This document shows, in pieces, positions 17,465 through 25,277 of a stretch of 64,000 nt of DNA. The stretch lies in NCBI GenBank assembly GCA_900550365.1, contig URRR01000004.1, positions 62,001-126,000 on the forward strand. Direction: 5' to 3'. A model generated the notes under the pieces. The model did not search any database. It saw only the letters and a program-made list of their open reading frames with translations, and was not told the origin of the DNA. Source of the DNA: an uncultured Prevotella sp. (GTDB lineage Bacteria > Bacteroidota > Bacteroidia > Bacteroidales > Bacteroidaceae). Every line of letters begins with the position of its first letter. The stretch's first letter is position 1. A program made the translations under genes and the position numbers.

Positions 17465-18658
17465 TTATTTCAGATTGGCCACCGCTGCCTTTATCCTTGC
17501 CATAGCCTCGCGTATGTTGTCATCGCTGGTGGCGTAGCTCATGCGGAAACATTCAGGATCACCGAAAGCATCGCCGGCAACCGTTGCGACATGTCCTACT
17601 TCAAGCAGATAGAGGGCAAAATCCGTTGAATTATTAATCGTATGTGTACCGTCTGTCTTGCCGAAGAAGCTGCTGCATTTCGGGAATAGATAGAACGCGC
17701 CTTCAGGAACGTTCACTTCAAGTCCGGGGATATCCTTTGCCAGGCTTACTATCAGGTCACGGCGGCGTTCAAAGGCCTTACGCATCTCCTCAACACAGTC
17801 CTGTGATGCGGTGTACGCCTCAACAGCGGCCATCTGGCTTACTGAGCAAGGGCCACTTGTGTACTGTCCCTGCAACTTGTTACAGCCCTTTACAATCCAT
17901 TCAGGCGCAGCTATGTAACCGATACGCCAGCCTGTCATTGCATACGCTTTAGAAACACCGTTGACAACGATAGTCCTATCCTTCATTCCGGCAACGTGTG
18001 CTATGCTGTGATGCTTACCTATATAATTAATGTGTTCATATATTTCATCGGCAAGAACGTAAAGGTCCTCATGACGCAAAACAACCTTAGCGAGCGCAGC
18101 CAGTTCCTCACCGGAATATACGCTACCCGTAGGATTGCTCGGAGAGCAAAGGATGATAAGCTTTGTTTTCGGAGTAATAGCCGCCTCAAGCTGCTCAGGT
18201 GTAATCTTGAAGTTCTGGTCAAATCCGGCTTCAATTATGACAGGCTCACCGCCGGCGAGCTTTACCATCTGCGGATAGCTGACCCAATAAGGAGCCGGGA
18301 TGATGACCTCTTCGCCATCGTTTACCAGTGCCATTACCGTGTTGCAGACGCTCTGCTTTGCGCCATTTGAGACGAGCACCTCATTAACCGTATAATCAAG
18401 GTCGTTCTCTCTCTTAAGCTTAGCTACAATGGCCTTGCGCAGGTCCATGTATCCGGGTACAGGAGAATATCTCGAGTAATTGTCATCGATAGCTTTCTTG
18501 GCTGCGGCCTTAATGTGGTCGGGAGTATTAAAGTCAGGTTCACCGACACTCATGTTGATAACGTCGATGCCTTGAGCTTTCATCTCAGCACTTTTCTGTG
18601 ACATTGCGAGAGTGGCCGAAGGAGCCAAACGATTAAGACGGTCTGATAATTGTGCCAT
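17465..18658 (-). CDS. aspartate/aromatic-type aminotransferase (class I PLP)
   Basis: A 397-residue fold-type I aminotransferase, probably aspartate aminotransferase (subgroup Ib). The start at 18658 begins MAQLSDRLNRLAPSATLAM, the canonical N terminus; the frame extends 8 codons further upstream into the promoter, so the shorter start is preferred. Visible motifs: SVGEPDFNTP, NPTGSVYSGEEL, DEIYEHI and the PLP lysine in NGVSKAYAMTGWRIGY. A -7 box (TAATTTTG, minus strand 18687-18680) is 21 bp upstream. Monocistronic. Confidence 0.9.
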   Translation of the reverse strand: MAQLSDRLNRLAPSATLAMSQKSAEMKAQGIDVINMSVGEPDFNTPDHIKAAAKKAIDDNYSRYSPVPGYMDLRKAIVAKLKRENDLDYTVNEVLVSNGAKQSVCNTVMALVNDGEEVIIPAPYWVSYPQMVKLAGGEPVIIEAGFDQNFKITPEQLEAAITPKTKLIILCSPSNPTGSVYSGEELAALAKVVLRHEDLYVLADEIYEHINYIGKHHSIAHVAGMKDRTIVVNGVSKAYAMTGWRIGYIAAPEWIVKGCNKLQGQYTSGPCSVSQMAAVEAYTASQDCVEEMRKAFERRRDLIVSLAKDIPGLEVNVPEGAFYLFPKCSSFFGKTDGTHTINNSTDFALYLLEVGHVATVAGDAFGDPECFRMSYATSDDNIREAMARIKAAVANLK

Positions 18659-18679
18659 AATATAAATAATTTGTTTTTG

Positions 18680-18687
18680 CAAAATTA
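18680..18687 (-). promoter_or_regulatory. -7 box of the aminotransferase gene
   Basis: TAATTTTG followed by C on the minus strand. It overlaps the longer possible start of the aminotransferase frame, which supports the shorter start. Confidence 0.5.
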
Positions 18688-18781
18688 AATAATTTATTCG
18701 TTCCTAAAAAATAAAAGAAATGATATTTTTATGTCATTTTTCAAAAAAAAGTCTCCAAAATAATCTACTTTTGTCTCATTT

Positions 18782-19990
18782 TCAGAGATGCAGGGTGTGC
18801 CCCATGCGGTCTTTCTTTGTTTTAAGATATTTATAGTCATATTCATTGGGCGTGATTTCTATCGGCACGTTCTCGACTATCTCCAGGCCGTAAGCCTCCA
18901 AGCCTACGCGTTTAGTCGGGTTATTGGTCATCAGCCTCATCTTATGCACACCGAGATGGCGCAGCATCTGGGCACCGCAACCATAGTCACGCTCGTCAGG
19001 CTTAAAGCCGAGATGTACATTAGCGTCAACGGTGTCAAGCCCCTCTTCCTGCAGTTTGTATGCCTCTATTTTGTTCATAAGGCCTATGCCGCGTCCTTCC
19101 TGCTGCATATATATCAGCACGCCCTTGCCTTCTTTCTCTATCATCTGCATTGCCTTATGCAGTTGCTGGCCGCAGTCACACCGCTTACTGCCGAAGATGT
19201 CGCCGGTAGCGCACGACGAGTGGACACGCACCAGAATAGGCTCGTCAGGCTTCCATTCGCCCTTTATAAGCGCCATGTGCTCAAGACCGCTGCTCGTCTG
19301 ACGGAACGGCACCAACTTAAAGTGGCCGTATTCGGTAGGCATGTCAACCGTCTGTCCGACACTTATCAGCGACTCACGCTGCAATCTGTACGCAATCAGG
19401 TCTTTTATTGAGATGACTTTAAGGTCATGTTCCTTTGCGAACTCAAGCAGCTGCGGCAGGCGCGCCATCGTTCCGTCATCGTTCATGATTTCCATCAGGG
19501 CCCCTGCAGGATACAGCCCGGACAGCTTACACAGGTCTATCGCGGCCTCAGTATGTCCGCTTCGCCTCAGCACTCCGTTATCCTGGGCATACAGCGGATT
19601 AACATGACCGGGGCGGCCGAAGGTCTGCGGGGTTGACGCGGGGTCGGCAAGAGCCTTTATTGTCTCGGCCCTGTCATGAGCCGAAACGCCCGTAGAGCAG
19701 CCCTCCAGCTTGTCTATGGTAACGGTGAACGGCGTACCGAGCACCGACGTGTTCTCAACCACCTGGCGCGGAAGGTCAAGCTCATCACATCTGCTAAGCG
19801 TTATCGGGGCGCACAACACACCACGCGCATACTTCAGCATGAAATTAACCTTCTCTGCCGTTATTTTTTCGGCCGCAATGATGAGGTCACCCTCGTTCTC
19901 TCTGTCCTCATCGTCTACCACAATGACGAATTTTCCTTCCTTGAAGTCTTTGAGAGCTTCATCAACGGTATTGATTTTCAGTTTTTCCAT
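18782..19990 (-). CDS. ribBA: bifunctional DHBP synthase / GTP cyclohydrolase II
   Basis: A 402-residue two-domain riboflavin enzyme. Residues 1-205 form 3,4-dihydroxy-2-butanone-4-phosphate synthase (VDDEDRENEGDLI, TGVSAHDRAETI, GRPGHVNPL, GHTEAAIDL). Residues 206-402 form GTP cyclohydrolase II with the zinc cysteines in SSCATGDIFGSKRCDCG and the GRGIGL motif. It supplies both precursors for lumazine. It follows the LptF/G gene by 21 bp on the same strand, so the two are likely cotranscribed. Confidence 0.95.
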   Translation of the reverse strand: MEKLKINTVDEALKDFKEGKFVIVVDDEDRENEGDLIIAAEKITAEKVNFMLKYARGVLCAPITLSRCDELDLPRQVVENTSVLGTPFTVTIDKLEGCSTGVSAHDRAETIKALADPASTPQTFGRPGHVNPLYAQDNGVLRRSGHTEAAIDLCKLSGLYPAGALMEIMNDDGTMARLPQLLEFAKEHDLKVISIKDLIAYRLQRESLISVGQTVDMPTEYGHFKLVPFRQTSSGLEHMALIKGEWKPDEPILVRVHSSCATGDIFGSKRCDCGQQLHKAMQMIEKEGKGVLIYMQQEGRGIGLMNKIEAYKLQEEGLDTVDANVHLGFKPDERDYGCGAQMLRHLGVHKMRLMTNNPTKRVGLEAYGLEIVENVPIEITPNEYDYKYLKTKKDRMGHTLHL

Positions 19991-20011
19991 AATTCAAGTT
20001 CACCTTATTTA

Positions 20012-21937
20012 TTATACGGCAACATTATGTCTGCCGTCAAGATTCATTTCCTCTATTCTGCTGATTATTCCGTCATTTGCCTGCTTCACCACGCGCAAAT
20101 CCCTGAGCAGACGCAATCTGAACCGCCACATCCTGAAATACAGGAACACGCCGACAGGCACTATCACGGCGGCGGCAATATTGAGCCACTTACGCTCAAA
20201 CGGGCGCGTGTGAGCCTTTACCGCCATATAAGGGTATTCGTTAAGCAACGCCAGTATCTGCTTGTCTTTAGTGTTCGACAAGTCTTCAATGACTGCCTCC
20301 ATCTTCTCGTTTATCCTCTCTATCACATGGTCAGGACTGTATTTAAAGAACACCTTCGTCACGTTAGGCGCAGTCAGCAGATTATGCTCACCCGCATAGC
20401 TGGTTATCTCCTCGTTTATGAGTTTCAGTTTCTCTGCATCTGCCGCATAGTCAGGGTCGTTGATGATAACCTCTTTCTTATATACGGAGCGCTTCATGCG
20501 CAGGCCGAACATCTTCATAAACAGGTTGCGGTAGAAGTCGAAGTTGAATACAACCGAGTCATTGTTGGCCTTATACGTAAAGAACACGGCCAGCGGCGTA
20601 AGCACGGCCAGGGATATCGTCTTGCCGAACCATATTGTCCACATGCCTCCTCGGGCCATTCGATAACCGGAATTGTCGAAAATAAAGAACACGATGAACA
20701 CCAACACCGAGATAATGACAGGCACGCCAAGACCGCCCTTCCTTATGATCGCGCCCAACGGAGCGCCGATAAAGAAGAACAATATACATTGCAGAGCCAC
20801 CGAGAACTTGTTGATTGCCTCTATCTTGTGCTGCCTTATCAGCCTGTCGCCGTCTGCCGTGAGCATTCCTTTGAAGTCAAGGTCGTTCATCTCACGCCTC
20901 ACTTTGTTAAGCGCGCTGTTCACGGCAGACAGTTTTTTGTCGGCATTCAGTCTGTTATACACCGAATCAAAGCTGAACGTATTGGTGCCGGCCATCTTCA
21001 CCGCCCTCACAGAGTCGGCCTTTTCCAAGGGCGGAACGGCGTAATACTCACGCCTTGCGTCTACATAGAAGGCATGCCCCACGCTGTCGTACACATGGTT
21101 GAGCGAGTCAATATCCTGATTTATCTGCGTGATACTCTTGCCCTTTGAGTTGTTCGACAGTGCCCCTGCATCGGCCACATTAAAGTCTGAGTCAAAGTCA
21201 AGCAGAATCTTCTTCAGTACAAATGTCTCCCGACGGTAAGGGACGCTGGCGCCGCGCGCCACCTGCTGTGACTTCATGTTCTCAAACCACTCGCCGCTGT
21301 ACAGCGTCAGCAACAGATGCTTTTTCTCCGCCGTCGACTGCAACATGCCTGAGTCTGCCAGTATTATTGCCGCGTCTTCATAGCTGTCAGTCATTTTATA
21401 TATCATCACGCCGTACAGCTTACCCGTCTCCAGGTCCTTTTTCTGCACATAAAGGTTACATCCGGGTATGCCGTCATAGAATACGCCCTCGGGGATTTCC
21501 AGTTCGGGGCTTTTCTGCTTCATCGACAGCAGGAGACGCGAGAAAGACATGTTGGCGTTCGGCCCGATGACGTTCTGAAAATAAAACGAGCCTAATGAGA
21601 TAAAAACAACTATCACTATCAACGACCTGAAAGCCTGCATCAACGATATGCCTGACGCCTTGATAGCTGTAAGCTCGCTGCTCTCGCCGAGATTACCGAA
21701 CGTTATCAGCGATGACAGAAGGATAGCCAGCGGCAAGGCCTGGGGCACAAGCATAAGGCTCATGTACCAGAAGAACTGCGCGAGCACGTCCATCGACAAG
21801 CCTTTTCCAATCAGCTCGTCAACGTATTTCCACAGGAACTGCATCATCAGGATAAACAGACAGATGAAGAATGTTCCCACGAAAAGCAGGCCGAACTGCT
21901 TGGCAATGAACTTATCTAATTTCTTTATTCGAAGCAT
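20012..21937 (-). CDS. LptF/LptG family (YjgP/YjgQ) permease
   Basis: A 641-residue inner-membrane protein of the lipopolysaccharide-export ABC complex LptB2FG. N-terminal signature KKLDKFIAKQFGLLFVGTFF, three N-terminal membrane helices, a periplasmic jellyroll domain (about 130-330), a second helix group (about 360-460, IEAINKFSVALQCILFFFIG) and an extra C-terminal extension of about 160 residues with a final membrane helix, longer than E. coli LptF/G. A -7 box (TAATTTTG, minus strand 21985-21978) is 41 bp upstream. Whether it is LptF or LptG cannot be decided. Confidence 0.87.
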   Translation of the reverse strand: MLRIKKLDKFIAKQFGLLFVGTFFICLFILMMQFLWKYVDELIGKGLSMDVLAQFFWYMSLMLVPQALPLAILLSSLITFGNLGESSELTAIKASGISLMQAFRSLIVIVVFISLGSFYFQNVIGPNANMSFSRLLLSMKQKSPELEIPEGVFYDGIPGCNLYVQKKDLETGKLYGVMIYKMTDSYEDAAIILADSGMLQSTAEKKHLLLTLYSGEWFENMKSQQVARGASVPYRRETFVLKKILLDFDSDFNVADAGALSNNSKGKSITQINQDIDSLNHVYDSVGHAFYVDARREYYAVPPLEKADSVRAVKMAGTNTFSFDSVYNRLNADKKLSAVNSALNKVRREMNDLDFKGMLTADGDRLIRQHKIEAINKFSVALQCILFFFIGAPLGAIIRKGGLGVPVIISVLVFIVFFIFDNSGYRMARGGMWTIWFGKTISLAVLTPLAVFFTYKANNDSVVFNFDFYRNLFMKMFGLRMKRSVYKKEVIINDPDYAADAEKLKLINEEITSYAGEHNLLTAPNVTKVFFKYSPDHVIERINEKMEAVIEDLSNTKDKQILALLNEYPYMAVKAHTRPFERKWLNIAAAVIVPVGVFLYFRMWRFRLRLLRDLRVVKQANDGIISRIEEMNLDGRHNVAV

Positions 21938-21977
21938 TATTCAGTCAGTTGATTCCGGCGTAATTGTTACCAGTCTG

Positions 21978-21985
21978 CAAAATTA
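21978..21985 (-). promoter_or_regulatory. -7 box of the LptF/G-ribBA unit
   Basis: TAATTTTG followed by C on the minus strand, 41 bp before the LptF/G start codon. Confidence 0.5.
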
Positions 21986-22036
21986 CGACAAAAATATCAG
22001 AAAACAACATTATTAAAGGTAAAAAAGCATATATAA

Positions 22037-22202
22037 AGGTGAGAAGGTAGGAAGGTGAGAAGGTGAGAAGGTGAGAGGGTGAGAAGGTGAGAGGGTGAGA
22101 GGGTGAGAAAGTAAGAAAGTGTGTGCCTGATATGTTTATTTTTCCAGAATTCCTTACCTTCTCACCTTCTCACTTTCTCACTTTCTCACTTTCTCACCTT
22201 TC
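22037..22202. repeat. inverted simple-repeat hairpin (GTGAGAAGG units)
   Basis: The left arm (22037-22121) is about nine tandem units of a purine 9-mer, GTGAGAAGG, with single-base variants such as GTGAGAGGG and GTGAGAAAG. The right arm (22153-22202) is the complementary pyrimidine series (CTTCTCACC, CTTTCTCAC). The right arm reaches the last codon of the START-like gene. It could form a long cruciform or RNA hairpin. Confidence 0.85.
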
Positions 22203-22599
22203 AAAGTCCCGTTGACCTGTGCAGCTTTGCCATATTGGCGTCCCAGATGTCAATAAGGGTATCAGTGTCGCCGTCAGGGGCATAGTCGGTTATCAGCAGG
22301 ATGTAATCTCCGGTAATGTCGCTCCGGCTCATACGCAGCTCGAAATACGTGTCTCTATATTCGTCCTCGCTCCAGCGCAGGCGTATATAGTCATAATCCT
22401 TTTTCTCAAGCATCATCGCCGTGCGTGTCTCATGCCAGCTCCAGACGTTGCCCCACGTGAAAGTAAAAGCGCCGTCCTCATACTTCACTTCGTCAGCCAT
22501 CCATTTGCCAAGCCCTGCAGGTGTGCTAATCAGCGGCCATATAATATTGGCCGACTTAGAGCGCAACTCTCGTTCAAGGCTGATTTTATTAGCTTCCAT
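22201..22599 (-). CDS. START-like / AHSA1-related (SRPBCC) domain protein
   Basis: A 132-residue small soluble protein. Its pattern, IWPLISTPAGLGKWMADEV then FTFTWGNVWSWHETRTAMM and RLRWSEDEYRDTYFELRM, fits the SRPBCC/START-like fold common as a single-domain protein in Bacteroidales. No ligand is known. A -7 box (TATTTTTG, minus strand 22634-22627) lies 28 bp upstream. The last bases of the gene overlap the simple-repeat hairpin. Confidence 0.8.
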   Translation of the reverse strand: MEANKISLERELRSKSANIIWPLISTPAGLGKWMADEVKYEDGAFTFTWGNVWSWHETRTAMMLEKKDYDYIRLRWSEDEYRDTYFELRMSRSDITGDYILLITDYAPDGDTDTLIDIWDANMAKLHRSTGL

Positions 22600-22675
22600 A
22601 AATCATGTCTTGTGAGTAATTTGGCACAAAAATAATAATTTTATGCAAGAAAGCAACAAAAAATCGCGATAATTT

Positions 22676-22705
22676 TTGGTATTTAAAGAAATTGTATTAC
22701 CTTTG
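22676..22705 (+). promoter_or_regulatory. tRNA promoter
   Basis: -7 box TACCTTTG (22698-22705) with a TTGG -33 element at 22676-22679, about 18 bp apart, 22 bp before the tRNA. Confidence 0.6.
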
Positions 22706-22727
22706 CACCCGCAAAACAACAACTAAT

Positions 22728-22801
22728 GGCGGGATAGCTCAGCTGGTTAGAGCGTCGGATTCATAATCCGGAGGTCGTGGGTTCGGGTCCCACCCCCGCT
22801 A
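22728..22801 (+). tRNA. tRNA-Met (anticodon CAU)
   Basis: A 74-nt cloverleaf: acceptor GGCGGGA / CCCCGCT, D stem GCTC/GAGC with loop AGCTGGTTA, anticodon stem TCGGA/TCCGG with loop TTCATAA, variable AGGTC, T arm GTGGG TTCGGGT CCCAC, discriminator A. CCA is not encoded. The anticodon stem lacks the three G-C pairs of initiator tRNA, so it is elongator Met, or less likely Ile2 with modified CAU. The acceptor stem has an A7-C66 mismatch and a G1-U72 wobble. Confidence 0.93.
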
Positions 22802-22818
22802 CAAAGACAGTCAACCGT

Positions 22819-22853
22819 CCCCGTGAAGCAATGCTTTACGGGGATATTTTTTT
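22819..22853 (+). terminator. rho-independent terminator after tRNA
   Basis: CCCCGTGAAGC pairs with GCTTTACGGGG (one mismatch) and is followed by ATATTTTTTT. Confidence 0.88.
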
Positions 22854-22999
22854 GCTTTCAGCCCGCCGGCTTTCCGTCTTATGCCCTTCAGCTCAGGGCT
22901 GAGCACCATCCGCCGGACAATCCCGCTTATATCCGGTTCAGGCATATTGATATTGAAAACCCGACAGCCCTAACCTCCGTCTCAGTCCGGCCGTTTTCC

Positions 23000-23080
23000 A
23001 AAAGACCGTCTTTCACACGATGAAAGGCCATGTTTTACGTTCCAAAAGGCCGTCGTTTACAAGCCAAAAGACGGTCTTTT
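23000..23080. repeat. 22-nt phased palindromic repeat cluster 3
   Basis: Cores AAAAGACCGTCTTT (23000), AAAGGCCATGTTTT (23023), AAAAGGCCGTCGTTT (23044) and AAAAGACGGTCTTTT (23066), spaced about 22 nt. The outer cores are self-palindromic. The rest of the gap between the tRNA terminator and the GH5 operator shows only a small palindrome CCGTGAAATCACGG (23138-23151) and no gene. Confidence 0.85.
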
Positions 23081-23365
23081 GGAACACCGTTCATAACACA
23101 CTGAATATCAATAAGTTACAAAACGCCTTGAAAATACCGTGAAATCACGGCATTACAAGTTATCACTGACGCCGCGACTGCCTGCGTTTACCGCACTGGA
23201 AACAGTAATCCTGTATGTCTTCTTAATATCCACGGATTGCCTGTCAGCCGCACGCCGGAACAGATTATGCCCGGCTGTGCCATGCCATGAACAACATGTG
23301 GCATCAGGCATTACGGCTGACGTTTTACCGGAAGCGGACAGCCCGGCCCGTAATTTGCAAACATA

Positions 23366-23421
23366 GTATCAGCATCCGGCAAGATTGTGTCATATTATCA
23401 GCAGCGGATAATGTAACTTTG
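23366..23421 (+). promoter_or_regulatory. GH5 promoter with two AraC-type half-sites
   Basis: -7 box TAACTTTG at 23414-23421. Half-sites ATAGTATC (GTATC at 23366) and ATTGTGTC (GTGTC at 23387) are direct repeats 21 bp apart, starting 48 and 27 bp before the -7 box. The GH26 and GH36 promoters show the same spacing. Confidence 0.6.
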
Positions 23422-23452
23422 CATAACTGAACAATATGTAAAATTTAATATC

Positions 23453-24760
23453 ATGAAAGGATTATTATTGCTCGCCGTAGCCCTGCTGCTCACCGCGGCT
23501 CACGGCACGGCACGTGACGGCGGCGCCGGTCAAAGCCGACAATTCATCACTGTTAAGGACGGACAATTCATACGCAACGGCAAACCGTATTACTACATCG
23601 GCGCGAACATGTGGTACGGAGCCATTCTCGGCTCTGAAGGTACCGGCGGCAACCGCGCCCGACTGAGGCGCGAGCTCGACTCGCTGAAGGCCATCGGCGT
23701 TGACAACCTGCGCATACTGGTAGGCTCTGACGGCCAGCGTGGCGTGCCGACAAAGGTTGAGCCTACGCTGCAGACAGCCCCGCGGGAATATAACGACACA
23801 ATCCTTGCCGGGCTTGACTACCTGCTGGCCGAGATGAAAAAGCGCGACATGGTGGCCGTGCTGTATCTTAACAACTCGTGGGAGTGGAGCGGAGGCTACG
23901 GCCAATATCTCGAATGGGCGGGTTACGGCAAAGCTCCCGTGCCGGCAAAGGACGGCTACCCGGCCTTTATGGATTTCGTAAAGCAGTTTCCGAAGTCGGC
24001 CAAGGCCAGGGAAATATTTGCGAACTACGTGAAAGACATCATCACACGCACAAACAGATACACCGGCATACGCTACGCCGACGACCCTACCATAATGTCG
24101 TGGCAGATAGGTAACGAGCCGCGGGCTTTCTCGGCAGACAGCAAAGAGGCGTTCGCCGAATGGATGGAGTCCGCTGCCGCACTGATTGACTCGCTCGCCC
24201 CGCATCAGCTTGTGTCAACGGGCAGCGAGGGAATGCACGGCTGCGAGGAGGACATGGCTCTCTTTGAGCGCATACATGCGTGCCCACACGTCGACTATAT
24301 GAACGTTCACATCTGGCCGTACAACTGGGGTTGGGCACCGAAAGACAGTCTGAAGGAATGCGTCGGCAGGGCAAAGATGGAAACAAAGGCTTATGTCGAC
24401 GCTCATCTTGACGTGGCGCGCAAGTACATGAAGCCGCTCGTAATCGAGGAGTTCGGCTATCCCCGCGACGGATTCAGGTTTGACAAAGCCTCCGCCACGA
24501 CAGCCCGTGACAGCTATTATGCCTACATGTTCAGCCTTGTAGAGCAGGAGGCACGCCGCGGCGGACTGCTTACCGGCTGCAATTTCTGGGGCTGGGGCGG
24601 TTCGGCAGAGCTGTCTTCAGGTCATGATTTCTGGCAGCCTGGCGACGATTACACCGGCGACCCGGCTCAGGAAGCACAAGGCCTGAACTCAGTTTTCTGC
24701 TCCGACACGTCTACAACGGCTATCATCAAAGAGGAAAACAAAAAACTCAAAAACGAGTAG
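23453..24760 (+). CDS. GH5 endo-beta-1,4-mannanase (probably subfamily 7)
   Basis: A 435-residue secreted glycoside hydrolase. A signal peptide (about 1-20) is followed by a TIM-barrel domain with NGKPYYYIGANMWYG, the acid/base glutamate in WQIGNEPRAF and the nucleophile glutamate in LVIEEFGYPRDG. The pattern fits GH5 mannanases that cleave internal beta-1,4-mannosidic bonds, and the neighbours (GH26, GH130, 2-epimerase, GH36, esterases) support mannan as substrate. It is the only gene of the locus on the left flank reading rightward. Its stop codon lies inside a long simple-repeat hairpin. Confidence 0.88.
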   Translation: MKGLLLLAVALLLTAAHGTARDGGAGQSRQFITVKDGQFIRNGKPYYYIGANMWYGAILGSEGTGGNRARLRRELDSLKAIGVDNLRILVGSDGQRGVPTKVEPTLQTAPREYNDTILAGLDYLLAEMKKRDMVAVLYLNNSWEWSGGYGQYLEWAGYGKAPVPAKDGYPAFMDFVKQFPKSAKAREIFANYVKDIITRTNRYTGIRYADDPTIMSWQIGNEPRAFSADSKEAFAEWMESAAALIDSLAPHQLVSTGSEGMHGCEEDMALFERIHACPHVDYMNVHIWPYNWGWAPKDSLKECVGRAKMETKAYVDAHLDVARKYMKPLVIEEFGYPRDGFRFDKASATTARDSYYAYMFSLVEQEARRGGLLTGCNFWGWGGSAELSSGHDFWQPGDDYTGDPAQEAQGLNSVFCSDTSTTAIIKEENKKLKNE

Positions 24761-24925
24761 TAAAGGAGTAAAAGTAGTAAAGGAGTAAGGAGAAAGTAGT
24801 AAAGGAATAAGGAGAGAAGGAATTAAGGATGCATATTCCTGTCACCTTTCCTTAATTATAAACTATTGCCATTTACCACTTTATTACTTACTCCTTTACT
24901 ACTTCTCTCCTTACTCCTTCTTCTT
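24756..24925. repeat. inverted simple-repeat hairpin (AGTAGTAAAGGAGTA units)
   Basis: The left arm (24756-24829) repeats AGTAGTAAAGGAGTA and close variants; the right arm (24846-24925) carries the complement (TTACTCCTTTACTACTT, TCTCCTTACTCC). The GH5 stop codon is in the left arm. Same design as the element at 22037 but a different unit. Confidence 0.85.
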
Positions 24926-25007
24926 AAATCCTTTGACCTTCGTCAAAAAAGTGGCCGTCAGCAGAAAAAACATCTGCCAAAATGCACTGACATAAGCATA
25001 ATGGCAG

Positions 25008-25015
25008 TATCTTTG
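25008..25015 (+). promoter_or_regulatory. -7 box of the 30-residue small gene
   Basis: TATCTTTG followed by C, a good match to the Bacteroidetes consensus, 80 bp upstream of the small open frame. The leader contains the GNRA hairpin GTCCGCAAGGAC (25049-25060) and AAGGATAACA twice. Confidence 0.55.
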
Positions 25016-25095
25016 CACCAGAAATAAAGGATAACAGGTAAAAGATTGGTCCGCAAGGACAATATAATTTAAGGATAACAAAAACAATAGGTATT

Positions 25096-25188
25096 ATGAA
25101 AAGAAACGTAAAAAGCCTGCTCCGCAGCATCAAAAGAAACTATGCATGGAGCGCAAAAGTAATGTATGGCGCACGCTTCGACAAATAA
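25096..25188 (+). CDS. small basic peptide, 30 residues
   Basis: An open frame of 30 codons starting MKRNVKSLLRSIKRNYAWSA and ending in ARFDK. It is rich in arginine and lysine (9 of 30) and could form an amphipathic helix. Support comes from a consensus -7 box at 25008, a structured leader and the terminator at 25233-25275. I do not recognise the family, and a non-coding RNA remains an alternative. Confidence 0.45.
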   Translation: MKRNVKSLLRSIKRNYAWSAKVMYGARFDK

Positions 25189-25232
25189 GCGCCATACTCT
25201 TGTATGAAAACAAAACAATGATATATACGCTT

Positions 25233-25275
25233 AAAAGGCCGCGTTGCTTACTCTTTACAGGCAACGCGGCCTTTT
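25233..25275. terminator. bidirectional terminator between small gene and GH3
   Basis: AAAAGGCCGCGTTGC (25233-25247) and GCAACGCGGCCTTTT (25261-25275) form a perfect 15-bp stem with a 13-nt loop and U tracts on both strands. It ends the mannan operon on the minus strand. Confidence 0.9.
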
Positions 25276-25277
25276 AT

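Noticed and set aside
18659..18682. Longer start for the aminotransferase (8 extra codons)
   Set aside because: The extra codons overlap the -7 box and the shorter start matches the family N terminus.
19676..21148. 490-codon plus-strand open frame opposite the LptF/G and ribBA genes
   Set aside because: It spans the antisense of two well-supported genes, has no domain pattern, is rich in His/Tyr/Arg as expected of antisense codon usage, and lacks a promoter.
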